A stretch of DNA of 64,000 nucleotides from Nitrospira sp. LK70 (GCA_011090425.1 PHGD01000009.1:27571-91570), one strand, 5' to 3'; counted from the stretch's first letter, positions 1 to 10,369 are shown. Notes: generated from the letters alone by a model not told the origin. A program made the numbers and translations.

Positions 1-87
1 TTGAGCAATGGTATGCAGTTTCACGGGTCTCTCCTCACGGTCATGCCTGATTACCCATCGCTTGCCCCAATGACGGAGTCGATATGA
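1..87 (+). other. possible 3' end of an upstream reading frame
   Basis: The first frame is open from the window edge to a TGA at 85-87, giving 28 residues ending in MTESI. I do not recognise it. It may be the tail of a gene that starts outside the window or a chance open frame. The next gene starts about 70 bases later on the same strand. Confidence 0.2.
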
Positions 88-156
88 ACCTATCTCTTGT
101 GTAGAGAGCGCTTGGCCATCGGGGAGAGGCTGGTTTTGCAGGAGTTCTGGAGTTCT

Positions 157-1944
157 ATGGGGACGTTGCGAATCGCGATGGCACAGATGAACCCAACTGT
201 CGGGGATTTAACCGGCAACGTCCACCGCATTACGACCTGGCTGCGAGACGCGAAGAAGGCCAAAGCCGACGTAGTCGTATTTCCTGAGCTGGCCATTACC
301 GGTTATCCGCCCGAAGACTTGCTGCTCAAGTCGCAGTTTGTGACGGATAATCTACGGGCCCTGAATGAGATCACCCAAGTCTGTCGCGGTTTGGTTGCCG
401 TGATAGGGTACGTGGGGCGGGAAGAACAAATCGACTCGCATCCCCCCCGGGGGTCGATCGTCTCAGTAGGCCGGCATACGCTCTACAATGCGGCAGCATT
501 GATTGCCGATCGCAAGTTAGTCGGTAGTTATAGAAAGTGGTGTTTACCCAACTATGGGGTATTCGACGAAAGTCGCTATTTTCGTCCTGGGCTGAGAGTC
601 CCGTTGCTCCTCGTCAACGACACGACAATCGGGGTGAGCATCTGCGAAGACATTTGGTCGCAGGAAGGGCCTACTCGTGTACAAGCAGCGGTTGGGGCTG
701 AGGTGATCGTCAATATCAATGCCTCTCCCTTTCATGTCGGCAAAAGTCGTTCGAGGGAGCAGATGCTGGCGACGAGAGCGAGGGAAAACAGGGTCGTTGT
801 TACCTATACGAACATGGTTGGAGGGCAAGACGACTTGGTCTTCGACGGGAACAGCTTGATTCTAGACCAATCAGGCAATGTGATCGCACGTGGTCACGCG
901 TTTCGGGAAGAGTTGCTTGTGGCCGATTTGAACGTGGATGCCGTTTCACGTGGACGTATAGCGAACGGGCGAAAGGCGGCATTGACCGGAAAAGTTGGTT
1001 TCGCCGTCGATCGTCTCGTGGTGAACGAGACGGCGGTAAAAAAGAAGCATCGGCCTCGAATCGTACCAGGGCTAGCGGAGTCATTGGGTGAGATCGAGGA
1101 GGTGTATCAGGCTCTGGTACTGGCCGTGAAAGATTATGTCCAAAAGAATGGATTTACGCGAGTGGTGATTGGGCTGAGCGGCGGAGTCGATTCGGCAGTG
1201 ACCGCGGCAATCGCTCTGGATGCCCTTGGTCCCAAGCACGTGCTCGGTATCTTCATGCCGTCTCCGTACACTTCACATGAAAGCGAAGAGGATGTTGTGG
1301 AACTCGTACGGTGTCTTGGCATCGACTTGAATACCATCTCGATTACTCCGACATTTGAAGCCTATCGACAGTCTCTGGCATCGTCATTTGTCGATTGCTC
1401 GGAGGACGCCACCGAGGAAAACCTCCAGGCTCGCATTCGCGGCAATCTACTCATGGCGGTATCCAATAAGTTCGGGCATCTGGTTTTGGCCACTGGAAAC
1501 AAGAGTGAGATAAGTGTGGGGTACTCGACTCTGTACGGCGACATGGCCGGTGGGTTCGCCGTCATTAAGGATGTGCCGAAGACGATGGTCTACAGCCTGG
1601 CGAGGTTACGCAATGAACTTGGTCCATCGCCCGTGATTCCCAAACGCATCCTGGACCGACCTCCGACCGCCGAGTTGAGGCCGAATCAAAAGGATGAAGA
1701 CTCTCTTCCACCGTACGCTGTTCTCGATCCCATTCTTCAAGCATATGTCGAAGAAGACCGCTCGCTCGACGACATCGTCGAGGCAGGGTTCGATCGCGCA
1801 ACGGTTTCGCGCGTGGTCCGCATGGTCGATAGCAGCGAGTTCAAGCGACGTCAGGCACCTCTTGGTGTCAAGATCACTCACCGCGCCTTCGGCAAGGACC
1901 GACGGATGCCGATTACGAACGGCTACCGTATCACGCAGCCATAG
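157..1944 (+). CDS. nadE: glutamine-dependent NAD+ synthetase
   Basis: Makes NAD+ from nicotinic acid adenine dinucleotide, ATP and glutamine in the cytosol. The product is 595 residues with two domains. An N-terminal nitrilase-type amidase shows the Glu-Lys-Cys triad (Glu44 in VFPELAITGY, Lys127 in YRKWCLP, Cys163 in GVSICEDIW). The C-terminal synthetase has the ATP-binding SGGVDS motif near residue 341. A TTG at 97 would extend the frame, but that extension has no family resemblance. The ATG at 157 begins the typical MGTLRIAMAQ start, with GGAG a few bases upstream. The amidase lets the enzyme use glutamine, so no separate ammonia supply is needed. A 360-base gap follows before glnB. Confidence 0.95.
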   Translation: MGTLRIAMAQMNPTVGDLTGNVHRITTWLRDAKKAKADVVVFPELAITGYPPEDLLLKSQFVTDNLRALNEITQVCRGLVAVIGYVGREEQIDSHPPRGSIVSVGRHTLYNAAALIADRKLVGSYRKWCLPNYGVFDESRYFRPGLRVPLLLVNDTTIGVSICEDIWSQEGPTRVQAAVGAEVIVNINASPFHVGKSRSREQMLATRARENRVVVTYTNMVGGQDDLVFDGNSLILDQSGNVIARGHAFREELLVADLNVDAVSRGRIANGRKAALTGKVGFAVDRLVVNETAVKKKHRPRIVPGLAESLGEIEEVYQALVLAVKDYVQKNGFTRVVIGLSGGVDSAVTAAIALDALGPKHVLGIFMPSPYTSHESEEDVVELVRCLGIDLNTISITPTFEAYRQSLASSFVDCSEDATEENLQARIRGNLLMAVSNKFGHLVLATGNKSEISVGYSTLYGDMAGGFAVIKDVPKTMVYSLARLRNELGPSPVIPKRILDRPPTAELRPNQKDEDSLPPYAVLDPILQAYVEEDRSLDDIVEAGFDRATVSRVVRMVDSSEFKRRQAPLGVKITHRAFGKDRRMPITNGYRITQP

Positions 1945-2643
<699 letters not shown>

Positions 2644-2701
2644 CGGTAAAGGATTCAGGTGCTAAAACAGGATCGCGAAGGAACTTCAAAGGAGGACGAG
2701 G

Positions 2702-4111
2702 ATGAACGTGCGGGAGGTATTGGAGTTCGCCAAGAAGCACAGGGTCCAGATGGTCGATCTGAAATTCGTCGATCTGCCCGGAATGTGGCAGCATATGACC
2801 ATCCCTGTGAGCGAGCTGACGGAAGGGCTGTTCAAGGACGGATCCGGCCTTGACGGATCGTCGATTCGCGGCTGGAAGGCCATCAACAACAGCGACTTGT
2901 TGATGGTGCCGGACCCTGCCACGGCATGCCTGGATCCCTTCACGGCGGTCCCGACGCTCAGCCTGACCGGAAATGTCGTGGATCCGATTTCTCGGGAAAA
3001 TTACGAACGTGATCCAAGGTTTATCGCGCAAAAGGCTGAAAAGTATCTGCAGAGTACCAAGATCGGCGACGATTCATTCTGGGGGCCGGAAGCCGAGTTT
3101 TTTATCTTCGATCATGCTCGTTACGACCAAACCAGCCACAGTGGCTTCTACTTTATCGATTCGGAGGAAGGCGCCTGGAACATGGGGCAAGAGGGGATCA
3201 ACCTGGGGGGGAAGATTCGGCATAAGCAGGGGTATTTCCCAGTGGCTCCAGCTGATACCCAGCAAGATATCCGGAGCGAGATGGTCCTGGAGATGGAAAA
3301 GGTCGGCATCGACGTCGAAAAGCATCATCACGAGACGGCCTCGGCCGGGCAGGCCGAAATCGATATCCGATTTGATTCTCTCGTGCGAACCGCGGACAAG
3401 ATGATGCTGTACAAGTACATCGTCAAAAACGTGGCGCGTCGACATGGGAAGACGGTGACATTCATGCCGAAGCCGCTCTTCAGTGATGCCGGATCGGGGA
3501 TGCACACGCATCAGAGCATCTGGAAAGATGGGAAGCCGCTCTTTGCCGGGAAAGACTATGCCGGCATCTCACCGCTCTGTTTATATTATATCGGTGGAAT
3601 CCTGAAGCATGCTCCGGCGCTGGCAGCCTTTACGAATCCGACGACGAACTCCTACAAGCGCATCACCCCGGGATTCGAAGCGCCGGTGCTGTTGGCCTAT
3701 TCCAGCCGGAACCGATCGGCCGGCATCCGCATTCCAATGTACTCTCCAAGTCCGAAAGCGAAGCGGATCGAAGTGCGGTTTCCCGATCCATCCTGTAATC
3801 CCTATTTGGCATTCTCTGCGATGCTCATGGCGGGGCTCGATGGCATTCAAAACAAGATCAACCCAGGCGAGCCGGCCGAAAAAGACCTCTACGATCTCGA
3901 TCCGAAAGAGGCGGCGAGTATTCCGACCATGCCGGGTAGTTTGGATGAGGCGATCAACAGCCTAGAACGGGACCACCAGTTTCTGCTTAAAGGGGAAGTG
4001 TTTACAGAGGATCTGATCGAGGCCTGGATCGACTATAAGCGAAGCAAGGAGATCGATCAGATGCGCGTGCGGCCACACCCGCACGAGTTCTTTCTCTATT
4101 ACGACGTCTAG
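2702..4111 (+). CDS. glnA: glutamine synthetase type I
   Basis: Cytosolic dodecameric enzyme that joins ammonia to glutamate with ATP. The product is 469 residues, the usual length for GSI-beta. It shows the beta-Grasp start, the DGSSIRGW latch region, the ATP/metal region around [15 protein letters not shown] and the NRSAGIRIP substrate segment. Tyr397 sits in [11 protein letters not shown], the position adenylylated in E. coli, so control by an adenylyltransferase is expected. Two GlnE-like genes lie 16-20 kb downstream in this window. The ribosome site AAAGGAGG precedes the ATG. Confidence 0.97.
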   Translation: MNVREVLEFAKKHRVQMVDLKFVDLPGMWQHMTIPVSELTEGLFKDGSGLDGSSIRGWKAINNSDLLMVPDPATACLDPFTAVPTLSLTGNVVDPISRENYERDPRFIAQKAEKYLQSTKIGDDSFWGPEAEFFIFDHARYDQTSHSGFYFIDSEEGAWNMGQEGINLGGKIRHKQGYFPVAPADTQQDIRSEMVLEMEKVGIDVEKHHHETASAGQAEIDIRFDSLVRTADKMMLYKYIVKNVARRHGKTVTFMPKPLFSDAGSGMHTHQSIWKDGKPLFAGKDYAGISPLCLYYIGGILKHAPALAAFTNPTTNSYKRITPGFEAPVLLAYSSRNRSAGIRIPMYSPSPKAKRIEVRFPDPSCNPYLAFSAMLMAGLDGIQNKINPGEPAEKDLYDLDPKEAASIPTMPGSLDEAINSLERDHQFLLKGEVFTEDLIEAWIDYKRSKEIDQMRVRPHPHEFFLYYDV

Positions 4112-4145
4112 CCGTAGGGAGCCGTCGTCGGACACAAATGGAGGG

Positions 4146-4538
4146 TTAGCGTTTCCCGCAAGCCGCCTTCCAAAGCGCGTGATTGACGTTGCGCTCTTCT
4201 ACCGGCTGCCAATTCCCGTTTTCGATGTAGCCGGCTGTCGGTGTGCCGGTGCCCATGTGGCGGGAAAATTCGATGACTTGCAGAACGCGTACGCGGGATT
4301 GTTCACAGTCAAATTCCTTGCGGCTCTTGAAGGACAAGAATCGTGTGGCGCTGTTCCATTTGAGATCCGTTAATTGCCAGAGCGTTGCACGAGTCCCCGC
4401 TTGTTGAATAGTTGTTGGGTCGAAGTACAGGGTCTCGAGACCGGTAGGCTGGTACTGTTTCTCCAGAGCCTCCCAGCGGGCATAGACCGGGCCGGAATTG
4501 AGCAGTATCAGCAGGGCGATGAACACGAATCCCTTCAT
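4146..4538 (-). CDS. secreted protein resembling surface-adhesin E family
   Basis: A 130-residue protein with a signal peptide (MKGFVFIALLILLNSGPVYA) and a compact domain containing two cysteines, one in EFDCEQSR and one in KAACGKR. The order of motifs (a Tyr/Asp-rich start, a Cys-x-x-Arg strand and a final LWKAAC) resembles the small surface-adhesin E type domain found in many Gram-negative bacteria. Function is unknown; a periplasmic or surface location is inferred from the signal peptide. It is convergent with glnA and read alone. Confidence 0.65.
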   Translation of the reverse strand: MKGFVFIALLILLNSGPVYARWEALEKQYQPTGLETLYFDPTTIQQAGTRATLWQLTDLKWNSATRFLSFKSRKEFDCEQSRVRVLQVIEFSRHMGTGTPTAGYIENGNWQPVEERNVNHALWKAACGKR

Positions 4539-4723
4539 GGCAGTTGATCCCCTTCGGCACCGATCGAATCACCCAGTTCTATTCGGAGCGGATTGCATAA
4601 AGGGTCGCAGATAAAAAATCAAGGAGCAAGCCTTTTGTGTCCTGAACTAAACGAGCATGATCAGAGACCCCTTGAGCCTCATCCTAGGGTTAGGTTATTC
4701 TCGCGCTTACAACCAGGAGGAAG

Positions 4724-5488
4724 ATGATGCCGAAACGAGTTCGTACGGGGTTGACAAGGAGCGATATTCTCGATCGATATGTCGAGCGGTTTAAGCAGCA
4801 GCTCGTGAAATTTCAACCCTTCCTGTCGCGTAAGCGTGGGTCGGCTTCGCTTGAAGATTTCGACGACGCGGCGGAAGAGTTGATCAGTCAGGTATTCGGC
4901 GCGGCATCGGATGAATCAGAGGCCTATTTCTTTGCCAAGACGGGTGAATCAGCACTCTTACCTGAAGAGGCGCAGGAGAGCGGGACCCACGATGTGGAAC
5001 GTGAGAGCCTCCAACAGCGCCGCCAAGTGCTGGAAAGCTGTTTGGCTGATCTCGAATTACGTCGACGGTTGCAGGCCACGAGAAAAGGGAAAGGGATCGA
5101 GGCAGCAGTTGTTGAAGACTATATGTCGCATGATGTCCGAAGCATCCACCGGGCTGCGACCATCAAACAAGCGGGGCAGCTGTTGCAAAAGCATAAAGTC
5201 GGCTCGCTGATCGTGGATGACGGGTCCCGCTATATCGGTATCGTGACCGACTCCGATCTCACTCGCAAAGCTATTGCCAAAGGTCTCGACCCTAATACCA
5301 CGACCGTCGCCACTTGCATGAGTCGGCCAGTTGTTACGATTGAAGAAGATGAGTCACTCGCCGAAGCCATGTCGCTGATGAAGAAGCAGAGCATCCGACA
5401 CCTGCCGGTGACTGCCGATGCCACGATCATCGGGGTACTTTCGGTCTCTGACCTGCTCCGCGCGTTCGAGGAGCAAAACACTCCGTAG
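4724..5488 (+). CDS. CBS-domain pair protein
   Basis: A 254-residue soluble protein. Residues 1-120 are charged and helical with no domain I can name. Residues about 128-250 form two CBS motifs (VEDYMSHDVRSIHRAATI, then CMSRPVVTIEEDESLAEA). CBS pairs bind adenosyl ligands and act as energy or redox sensors. No enzyme or channel domain is attached, so the partner is unknown. Adjacent ATG codons at 4724 and 4727 follow a strong AGGAGG site. It precedes the ABC-F gene by 84 bases on the same strand. Confidence 0.85.
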   Translation: MMPKRVRTGLTRSDILDRYVERFKQQLVKFQPFLSRKRGSASLEDFDDAAEELISQVFGAASDESEAYFFAKTGESALLPEEAQESGTHDVERESLQQRRQVLESCLADLELRRRLQATRKGKGIEAAVVEDYMSHDVRSIHRAATIKQAGQLLQKHKVGSLIVDDGSRYIGIVTDSDLTRKAIAKGLDPNTTTVATCMSRPVVTIEEDESLAEAMSLMKKQSIRHLPVTADATIIGVLSVSDLLRAFEEQNTP

Positions 5489-5572
5489 TCTTCGTACCGC
5501 AAACCGCTAGTAGTTGCACAAAACGGCCGACGAGAAGCTCTGCCTACTAGGGTCTCGATCGGATACACCACC

Positions 5573-7408
5573 ATGCCACCGATTTTGCTTCTCAGTTGTG
5601 AATCTGTCAGCAAGAGCTTCGGGGTCAAACCGTTGTTCAGTGACCTTTCACTCGGACTCTGCGAGGGCGATCATGTCGGGCTGATCGGTCCCAATGGGTC
5701 AGGGAAGTCCACGCTGCTCAAGATCCTGGCCGGTCTCGAGGAGCTGGACAGCGGTACCAGGTCTGTGCGGAGGCAGATCCGCATCGGCTATGTTCCGCAA
5801 GACCCCTCGTTTATCGAGCAGTCCTCGGTCGAGGAAACGCTGACCCAAGTCCTTCTCGATGAGGGCCTGGACCAGCATGAGCATGGCGGGCGCATCGCCA
5901 AAACGCTCAGCCTCGGAGGGTTTATCCGTGCCGACCAATCAGTCTCAACGCTCTCCGGAGGATGGAAGAAGCGGCTGGCGATCGCGCGGTCGCTGATGCT
6001 GGAACCGGACGTGCTGCTGATGGACGAGCCGACCAACCATTTGGACGTCGAAGGCATTCTCTGGCTGGAAGGCCTGCTGAAAGCCGAACCCCATGCGTTC
6101 ATCGTTATTAGTCATGATCGGCGCTTCCTGGAATCGGTGACCACGAGGATCTGTGAATTGAATCGCCGATATGCCAATGGCGTCTTTCAAGCAAACGGCC
6201 GGTACAGCGAGTTTTTGGAGCAACGGGATGCGGCATTACAGGCCCAGACCGACTATCAGGCATCGTTGGCAAATCGGGTCCGGCGAGAAGTGGAATGGCT
6301 CAGACGAGGGCCGAAAGCTCGCACGACCAAAGCCAAGGCCCGGATCGATGCAGCCGGTCGGATGATCGATGAACTACAAGATATCGAATCACGACAAGCG
6401 CAGGGATCAGCCGGGATCGACTTCACAGCCTCTGGACGCAAGTCGAAACAATTGTTGGTGACAAAGGAGATCGAGAAATCTCTCGGCGGCAAACCGATTG
6501 TGTCCAATCTCGATATCGTGATGGGTCCAGGCGAGCGAATTGGTCTCCTCGGCCCTAATGGTGGTGGCAAGACGACCATCTTAAAACTCTTAGCCGGCAT
6601 ATTGGAGCCGGATCGTGGCACTATCACGCGTGCCGATCGGTTGCGCGTCGTGACCTTCGAGCAACACCGTGAGTCATTGGACCAGCAAGCCACGTTGCGG
6701 CGCGCTCTTGCTCCAGCCGGCGGCGATGCCATCGTATACCAGGATCGTTCCGTGCATCTGGCCTCATGGGCCAAGCGCTTCCTCTTCAAGCCGGAGCAGC
6801 TCGATCTGCCGGTCTCGCGCCTGTCAGGCGGCGAGCAGGCTAGGCTACTGATCGCGCGACTTATGCTCCAACCGGCGGATCTCTTGCTCATCGACGAGCC
6901 GACGAATGATTTGGATATTCCAACCCTCGATGTCCTGGAGGACAGTTTGCTTGAATTTACAGGCGCGCTTGTTTTGGTGACACACGACCGGTGGCTCTTG
7001 GAGCGCATCTCCACCAGGCTCCTCGCGTTGGATGGAACAGGCCGCGCCGAATGGTTCGCCGACTATGCCCAATGGGAAACCGCGCAGGCGAAAAAAGCGA
7101 CGGAAGAAAGAAAACCTGAGATCGTGGAGGAAACCTCCCTACCGACGAAGCCGTCCAAGCGGAAAGGTTTGTCGTACAAAGAACAAAAAGAATGGGACCA
7201 GATCGAAACGAAAATCCTGGAAGCCGAGGAAACTGTTGCGACCTGCCAAGCCGCGGCAAATGATCCATCCATCGCCTCATCCGCGCCTGATTTACAAGAG
7301 CGGTATGCCGCCCTACAGGCCGCGCAAGCCGACGTCGAGTGCCTCTACGCCCGATGGGCCGAACTGGACGAAAAACGCGCGCAAGCGATCGGCAGCGGTC
7401 GGCCCTAA
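5573..7408 (+). CDS. ABC-F family ATPase (Uup type)
   Basis: A 611-residue protein with two ABC ATPase cassettes and no membrane segment. The first has GPNGSGKST, LSGGWKKR and LLMDEPTNHLD. The second has GPNGGGKTT, LSGGEQAR and LLIDEPTNDLD. A linker rich in Arg and Lys separates them, and the last 100 residues are a Lys/Glu-rich coiled coil, as in Uup. ABC-F proteins act on ribosomes or, for Uup, on branched DNA and ribosome assembly. The C-terminal coiled coil favours Uup over EttA, but I cannot settle the paralogue. It is the last intact housekeeping gene before the accessory island. Confidence 0.88.
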   Translation: MPPILLLSCESVSKSFGVKPLFSDLSLGLCEGDHVGLIGPNGSGKSTLLKILAGLEELDSGTRSVRRQIRIGYVPQDPSFIEQSSVEETLTQVLLDEGLDQHEHGGRIAKTLSLGGFIRADQSVSTLSGGWKKRLAIARSLMLEPDVLLMDEPTNHLDVEGILWLEGLLKAEPHAFIVISHDRRFLESVTTRICELNRRYANGVFQANGRYSEFLEQRDAALQAQTDYQASLANRVRREVEWLRRGPKARTTKAKARIDAAGRMIDELQDIESRQAQGSAGIDFTASGRKSKQLLVTKEIEKSLGGKPIVSNLDIVMGPGERIGLLGPNGGGKTTILKLLAGILEPDRGTITRADRLRVVTFEQHRESLDQQATLRRALAPAGGDAIVYQDRSVHLASWAKRFLFKPEQLDLPVSRLSGGEQARLLIARLMLQPADLLLIDEPTNDLDIPTLDVLEDSLLEFTGALVLVTHDRWLLERISTRLLALDGTGRAEWFADYAQWETAQAKKATEERKPEIVEETSLPTKPSKRKGLSYKEQKEWDQIETKILEAEETVATCQAAANDPSIASSAPDLQERYAALQAAQADVECLYARWAELDEKRAQAIGSGRP

Positions 7409-7411
7409 TGT

Positions 7412-7648
7412 GAATAGGAAGCTCACCTTGCACAGGAGGCAGCAGCTCGTTCGCTGTGTCAAGAAGCGGGACTGACCCAGGCCTAAGTGGCGAAGCGTAC
7501 CGGCACCACTGCGTCGGCGATCAGCCGCTACGAAAATGCGGATTACGATCGCTATGAACTGCGCCCGCTGCAAAAGATTGTCCGTGCCTGCGGCGGCCGG
7601 TTGGAGTTTTCGTTAGAGTCAGGGCCCAAAAGTCATCGAGCTGCATAG
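7412..7648 (+). pseudogene. decayed copy of the XRE/HigA-like antitoxin gene
   Basis: From 7460 to 7648 the sequence matches the intact gene at 9608-9910 almost base for base (GTCAAGAAGCGGGACTGACC onward to the final GCTGCATAG). A TAA replaces the codon for Gln in the helix-turn-helix, and most of the 5' part is deleted, leaving only short matches around 7414 and 7436. No start codon or complete frame remains. The pair of copies flanks the IS630 element and the AbrB-Doc genes. Confidence 0.85.
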
Positions 7649-7880
7649 TGCAGGCAGCCGCTCGCCGCAAGACGTCTGGTTAGAAAACATCCCCGACCCC
7701 TTTGCCTGCGAGTCGAAAAGTTGTTTCAGGTGATCGCCGTGGCGGCGAAAGGTAAAGGGAAGCAGGGCGCATAGCAGTACAGCCACTTACTGTCGTCCAG
7801 ACTCCTGTCTGCGAGAATAATCGCCATCCAAAAACAGCGAAGCCCCACCGGATAGCGACAAGTCGAACGAGCAAGGGATT

Positions 7881-7904
7881 TATAGCTAAACCTGTAATTA
7901 CTGA
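7881..7904 (+). repeat. left terminal inverted repeat of the IS630 element
   Basis: Begins TATAGCTAAACCTG and pairs with 8761-8784 on the other strand. The first two bases are the expected TA target copy. Confidence 0.8.
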
Positions 7905-7939
7905 TAGACACGGAGGTGGGTTTGAGCGATCCTGTGGGC

Positions 7940-8767
7940 ATGAGATGCTCAGTAGATTTGCGCCAACGGGTGGTGGATTTTGTGCGGAGTGGTGGCAGCA
8001 AGGCCGAGGCGGCTCGGCGGTTCAGGGTTGGCGAGGCCAGCGTCTACCGCTGGCTCAAGCCCGGGGGCGTGTCGTACAAGCGTCCCGGCCCACAACGGCC
8101 CCACAAGCTGGATTGGGAAGCCTTGCGCCGTCATGTGGAGGCCCATCCCGATCGGACACAAGCAGAACGGGCGCGACAGTTCCAGGTCTCCCGGCATTGC
8201 ATCTGGCACGCGCTGCAACGGCTGCAGGTGACCCATAAAAAAAGGATGGGGTATAAAGAGCGCGACCCTCAACAACGCAGATGGTTCTTACGCCTTCGCG
8301 AGCGGTTCTTTCGCCGCAGCAAACAACCCGTCCATATCGATGAATGCGGCTTTGCGCCTCCGACGGCGCGGCGGTATGGATACGCGCCAAAGGGCCGACG
8401 TGTGGCTGGGCTGGTCTCCGGGCATCGGCGCCCCCGCACCTCGTTGATCGCCGCTCGCATGGACGGACGGCTCGAAGAACCGCTGCTGTTCGAAGGGACC
8501 TGCGATACGATGGTCTTCAACGCCTGGCTGAAAACACGGCTGTGTCCTCGCCTGAATGACCAGCACCTGGTGATCATGGATAACGCCGCCTTCCACAAAT
8601 CACCCGAAACAGCGCAGCTCATCAAGGACACCAGAGCCACCCTGCTGTTCCTGTCACCCTATTCCCCAGACCTCAACCCCATCGAGCATGACTTCGCAGC
8701 CCTCAAGAAACACCGGGAGTATCAGGAGCATGTAGCCATCGACGACATCGTGAAAGCCTATCAATGA
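7940..8767 (+). CDS. IS630-family transposase
   Basis: A 275-residue DDE transposase. Residues 1-110 hold two helix-turn-helix units (RQRVVDFVRSGGSKAEAARR, then a second winged region). The catalytic half has the three acidic residues in contexts typical of IS630: Asp in HIDECGF, Asp in LVIMDNAAFHKS and Glu in SPYSPDLNPIEHDF. A GTG at 7916 and a TTG at 7922 would extend the frame, but MRCSVDLRQRV at 7940 matches the family start. No internal stop or frameshift is seen. Confidence 0.9.
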   Translation: MRCSVDLRQRVVDFVRSGGSKAEAARRFRVGEASVYRWLKPGGVSYKRPGPQRPHKLDWEALRRHVEAHPDRTQAERARQFQVSRHCIWHALQRLQVTHKKRMGYKERDPQQRRWFLRLRERFFRRSKQPVHIDECGFAPPTARRYGYAPKGRRVAGLVSGHRRPRTSLIAARMDGRLEEPLLFEGTCDTMVFNAWLKTRLCPRLNDQHLVIMDNAAFHKSPETAQLIKDTRATLLFLSPYSPDLNPIEHDFAALKKHREYQEHVAIDDIVKAYQ

Positions 8768-8784
8768 TTACGAGCTTAGCTATA
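8761..8784 (-). repeat. right terminal inverted repeat of the IS630 element
   Basis: The reverse complement begins TATAGCTAAGCTCG and matches the left end at 7881-7904. It overlaps the last bases of the transposase gene. Confidence 0.8.
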
Positions 8785-8976
8785 GCCATCAGGTCCATCT
8801 TTCCATCTTCATCCCAGTCCTAGGGAAGCCCATCAAGAACTCTGACCAGCCCGTCAAATCTACAGGCCAATGCGATTGGTTAAAGCGTAACCAACTTCGT
8901 AGTTCGGGTTTCCCACTCTACCCGGCTAGACATTATTAAAGGCGCGTTGTAACATTGTAAGGACGCGAGGTGAGGA

Positions 8977-9204
8977 ATGATCAAGAGATTACAGAAGCAT
9001 GGAAACAGCGCGGCGCTCATCATTGAAAAGCCAGTCATGCAAGCGCTCGGCATTACAGAAGAAACTCCGCTGCAAGTTACGGTGAATGGCAATGCGCTCG
9101 TCATTACGCCGGCTAACGTTGGGGTTGGACCTGAACGGATGAAGATGATCATCAAGGATCTTCGCAAACGGTATGGGCCGATGCTGAAGCGCCTGGCGGA
9201 TTGA
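8977..9204 (+). CDS. AbrB/MazE-type antitoxin
   Basis: A 75-residue protein with an N-terminal swapped-hairpin DNA-binding fold: MIKRLQKHGNSAALIIEKPV, then LQVTVNGNALVITPA. The helical C-terminal tail (KMIIKDLRKRYGPMLKRL) is the usual toxin-neutralising part. It lies three bases upstream of a Doc-type toxin gene, so it is very likely the cognate antitoxin and autorepressor. An AGGTGAGGA ribosome site precedes the ATG. Canonical Doc toxins pair with Phd; here the partner is AbrB-like, a common alternative. Confidence 0.85.
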   Translation: MIKRLQKHGNSAALIIEKPVMQALGITEETPLQVTVNGNALVITPANVGVGPERMKMIIKDLRKRYGPMLKRLAD

Positions 9205-9207
9205 TCC

Positions 9208-9603
9208 GTGCAGGACACAATCTTCCTGAGCGTGGACGACGTCCTGTTGCTCCACGCGGATACCATCGATATTGACGGCGGTTCCCATGGAGTGAGGGAC
9301 CATGGATTGCTGGACGCGGCTGTCGCGATGCCTCGCCAACAGTTTGGCGGTGCCTATCTTCATGAGGACCTTGCCGCAATGGCGGCGGCCTACATGTTCC
9401 ATATCGCACAGAATCATCCCTTTGTTGATGGAAACAAGCGGGCAGCCGCTCTGTCTGCGCTTGTCTTTCTCAACGTGAATGGGATTGCGGAGCTTCCTGA
9501 GCCCAAAGAACTCGAAACAATCACTCTGCAGGTTGCTGCAGGGGAGTTGAGCAAGGATACAGTGATGCAATGGCTGCGGGATCAGATCGGCAAGAAAAAC
9601 TAA
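9208..9603 (+). CDS. doc: Doc-type (Fic fold) toxin
   Basis: A 131-residue protein of the death-on-curing family. The Fic signature appears as HPFVDGNKRAA at about residues 70-80, with the catalytic His and the phosphate-binding Gly-Asn-Lys-Arg kept. Known Doc toxins phosphorylate EF-Tu and stop translation. The N-terminal LSVDDVLLLHADTI matches the family start. The start is a GTG three bases after the antitoxin stop, so translation is probably coupled. An XRE gene follows four bases after its stop, making a three-gene cassette. Confidence 0.88.
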   Translation: MQDTIFLSVDDVLLLHADTIDIDGGSHGVRDHGLLDAAVAMPRQQFGGAYLHEDLAAMAAAYMFHIAQNHPFVDGNKRAAALSALVFLNVNGIAELPEPKELETITLQVAAGELSKDTVMQWLRDQIGKKN

Positions 9604-9607
9604 AGTT

Positions 9608-9910
9608 GTGGGAAGAGGCAAAGGATGGCTGGATAGGAAGCTGGCAGATGCAAAATTTCGCAAAGGATTTGAGGAAGAGTTGCAAAAACTGGCCATTGTC
9701 GAGCAGCTCGCTCACCTGCGTCAAGAAGCGGGACTGACCCAAGCGCAAGTGGCGAAGCGGACCGGCACCACTGCGTCGGCAATCAGCCGCTATGAAGACG
9801 CGGACTACGATCGCTATGAACTGCGCACGCTGCAAGAGATTGTCCGTGCCTGCGGCGGCCGGTTGGGGATTTCCTTGAAGTCAGGAACCAAATCCCATCG
9901 AGCTGCATAG
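9608..9910 (+). CDS. XRE-family HigA-like antitoxin/regulator
   Basis: A 100-residue protein with a Lys/Arg-rich helix at residues 1-30 and a helix-turn-helix at about 35-80 (LRQEAGLTQAQVAKRTGTTA and SAISRYEDADYD). This layout is that of HigA antitoxins, whose partner is normally a RelE-fold HigB placed just upstream. Here the upstream gene is doc, so the protein is either an orphan antitoxin captured by the Doc cassette or its extra regulator. The start is a GTG. A decayed copy lies at 7412-7648. Confidence 0.8.
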   Translation: MGRGKGWLDRKLADAKFRKGFEEELQKLAIVEQLAHLRQEAGLTQAQVAKRTGTTASAISRYEDADYDRYELRTLQEIVRACGGRLGISLKSGTKSHRAA

Positions 9911-9963
9911 GGCAGGGTGCCGCGAACGTCCAATCAAAAAACACTTCCCACGACCTGCCCCTC

Positions 9964-10218
9964 TCAATCCTTGATCGAGAGTGCAAGGTCAAGCCATGAC
10001 CCCATCTGTTTCACAAACAAGGCCCGACGCTCGGCCGTATAACGCACGCAAAATCCGCGCGAAACCGACCCGCTATTAGGCCGGTTGGATCGGTAAAAAT
10101 CGGCTTGTTTTCTTTTTGGCATACGTACATGATAGGAACCGGCCGACTCAGGAAACCGAATGGCAGAGACATGCGACCTGCCCTGTTGAGAGACAGCTTC
10201 GACGGGGGAACAAAGCAT
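9964..10218 (-). CDS. small unrecognised reading frame
   Basis: An 84-residue frame; from an internal Met the product would be MPKRKQADFYRSNRPNSG onward, basic and Arg/Ser rich. I do not recognise it. It fills most of the 460-base gap between the XRE gene and the MACPF gene. On the other strand a short frame starting MAELPRLIDQVRDLP (10217-10300) looks like the cut start of another gene. Both may be remnants in a decayed segment. Confidence 0.25.
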   Translation of the reverse strand: MLCSPVEAVSQQGRSHVSAIRFPESAGSYHVRMPKRKQADFYRSNRPNSGSVSRGFCVRYTAERRALFVKQMGSWLDLALSIKD

Positions 10219-10369
10219 GGCTGAGCTTCCACGACTGATCGATCAAGTCCGCGACCTTCCCAAGAAAGAGAGCTATACAAAGAGAGCTATACGACGGTGA
10301 GCGCGAAGCAGGGCTTCACGGAAAGGATATGCGTTCCAGAAAAGGAACAGATGCAGAAAGGAGATTAAG

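Larger units (their letters stand above)
7881..8784 (+). mobile_element. IS630-family insertion sequence, about 904 bp
   Basis: A transposase gene lies between imperfect inverted ends. The left end (7881-7904) and the reverse complement of the right end (8761-8784) share the outer nine bases TATAGCTAA exactly and about 19 of 24 bases overall. Both outer ends are TA, matching the TA target duplication typical of IS630/Tc1 elements. The transposase stop codon lies inside the right end. The element appears complete and may be active. Confidence 0.85.
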
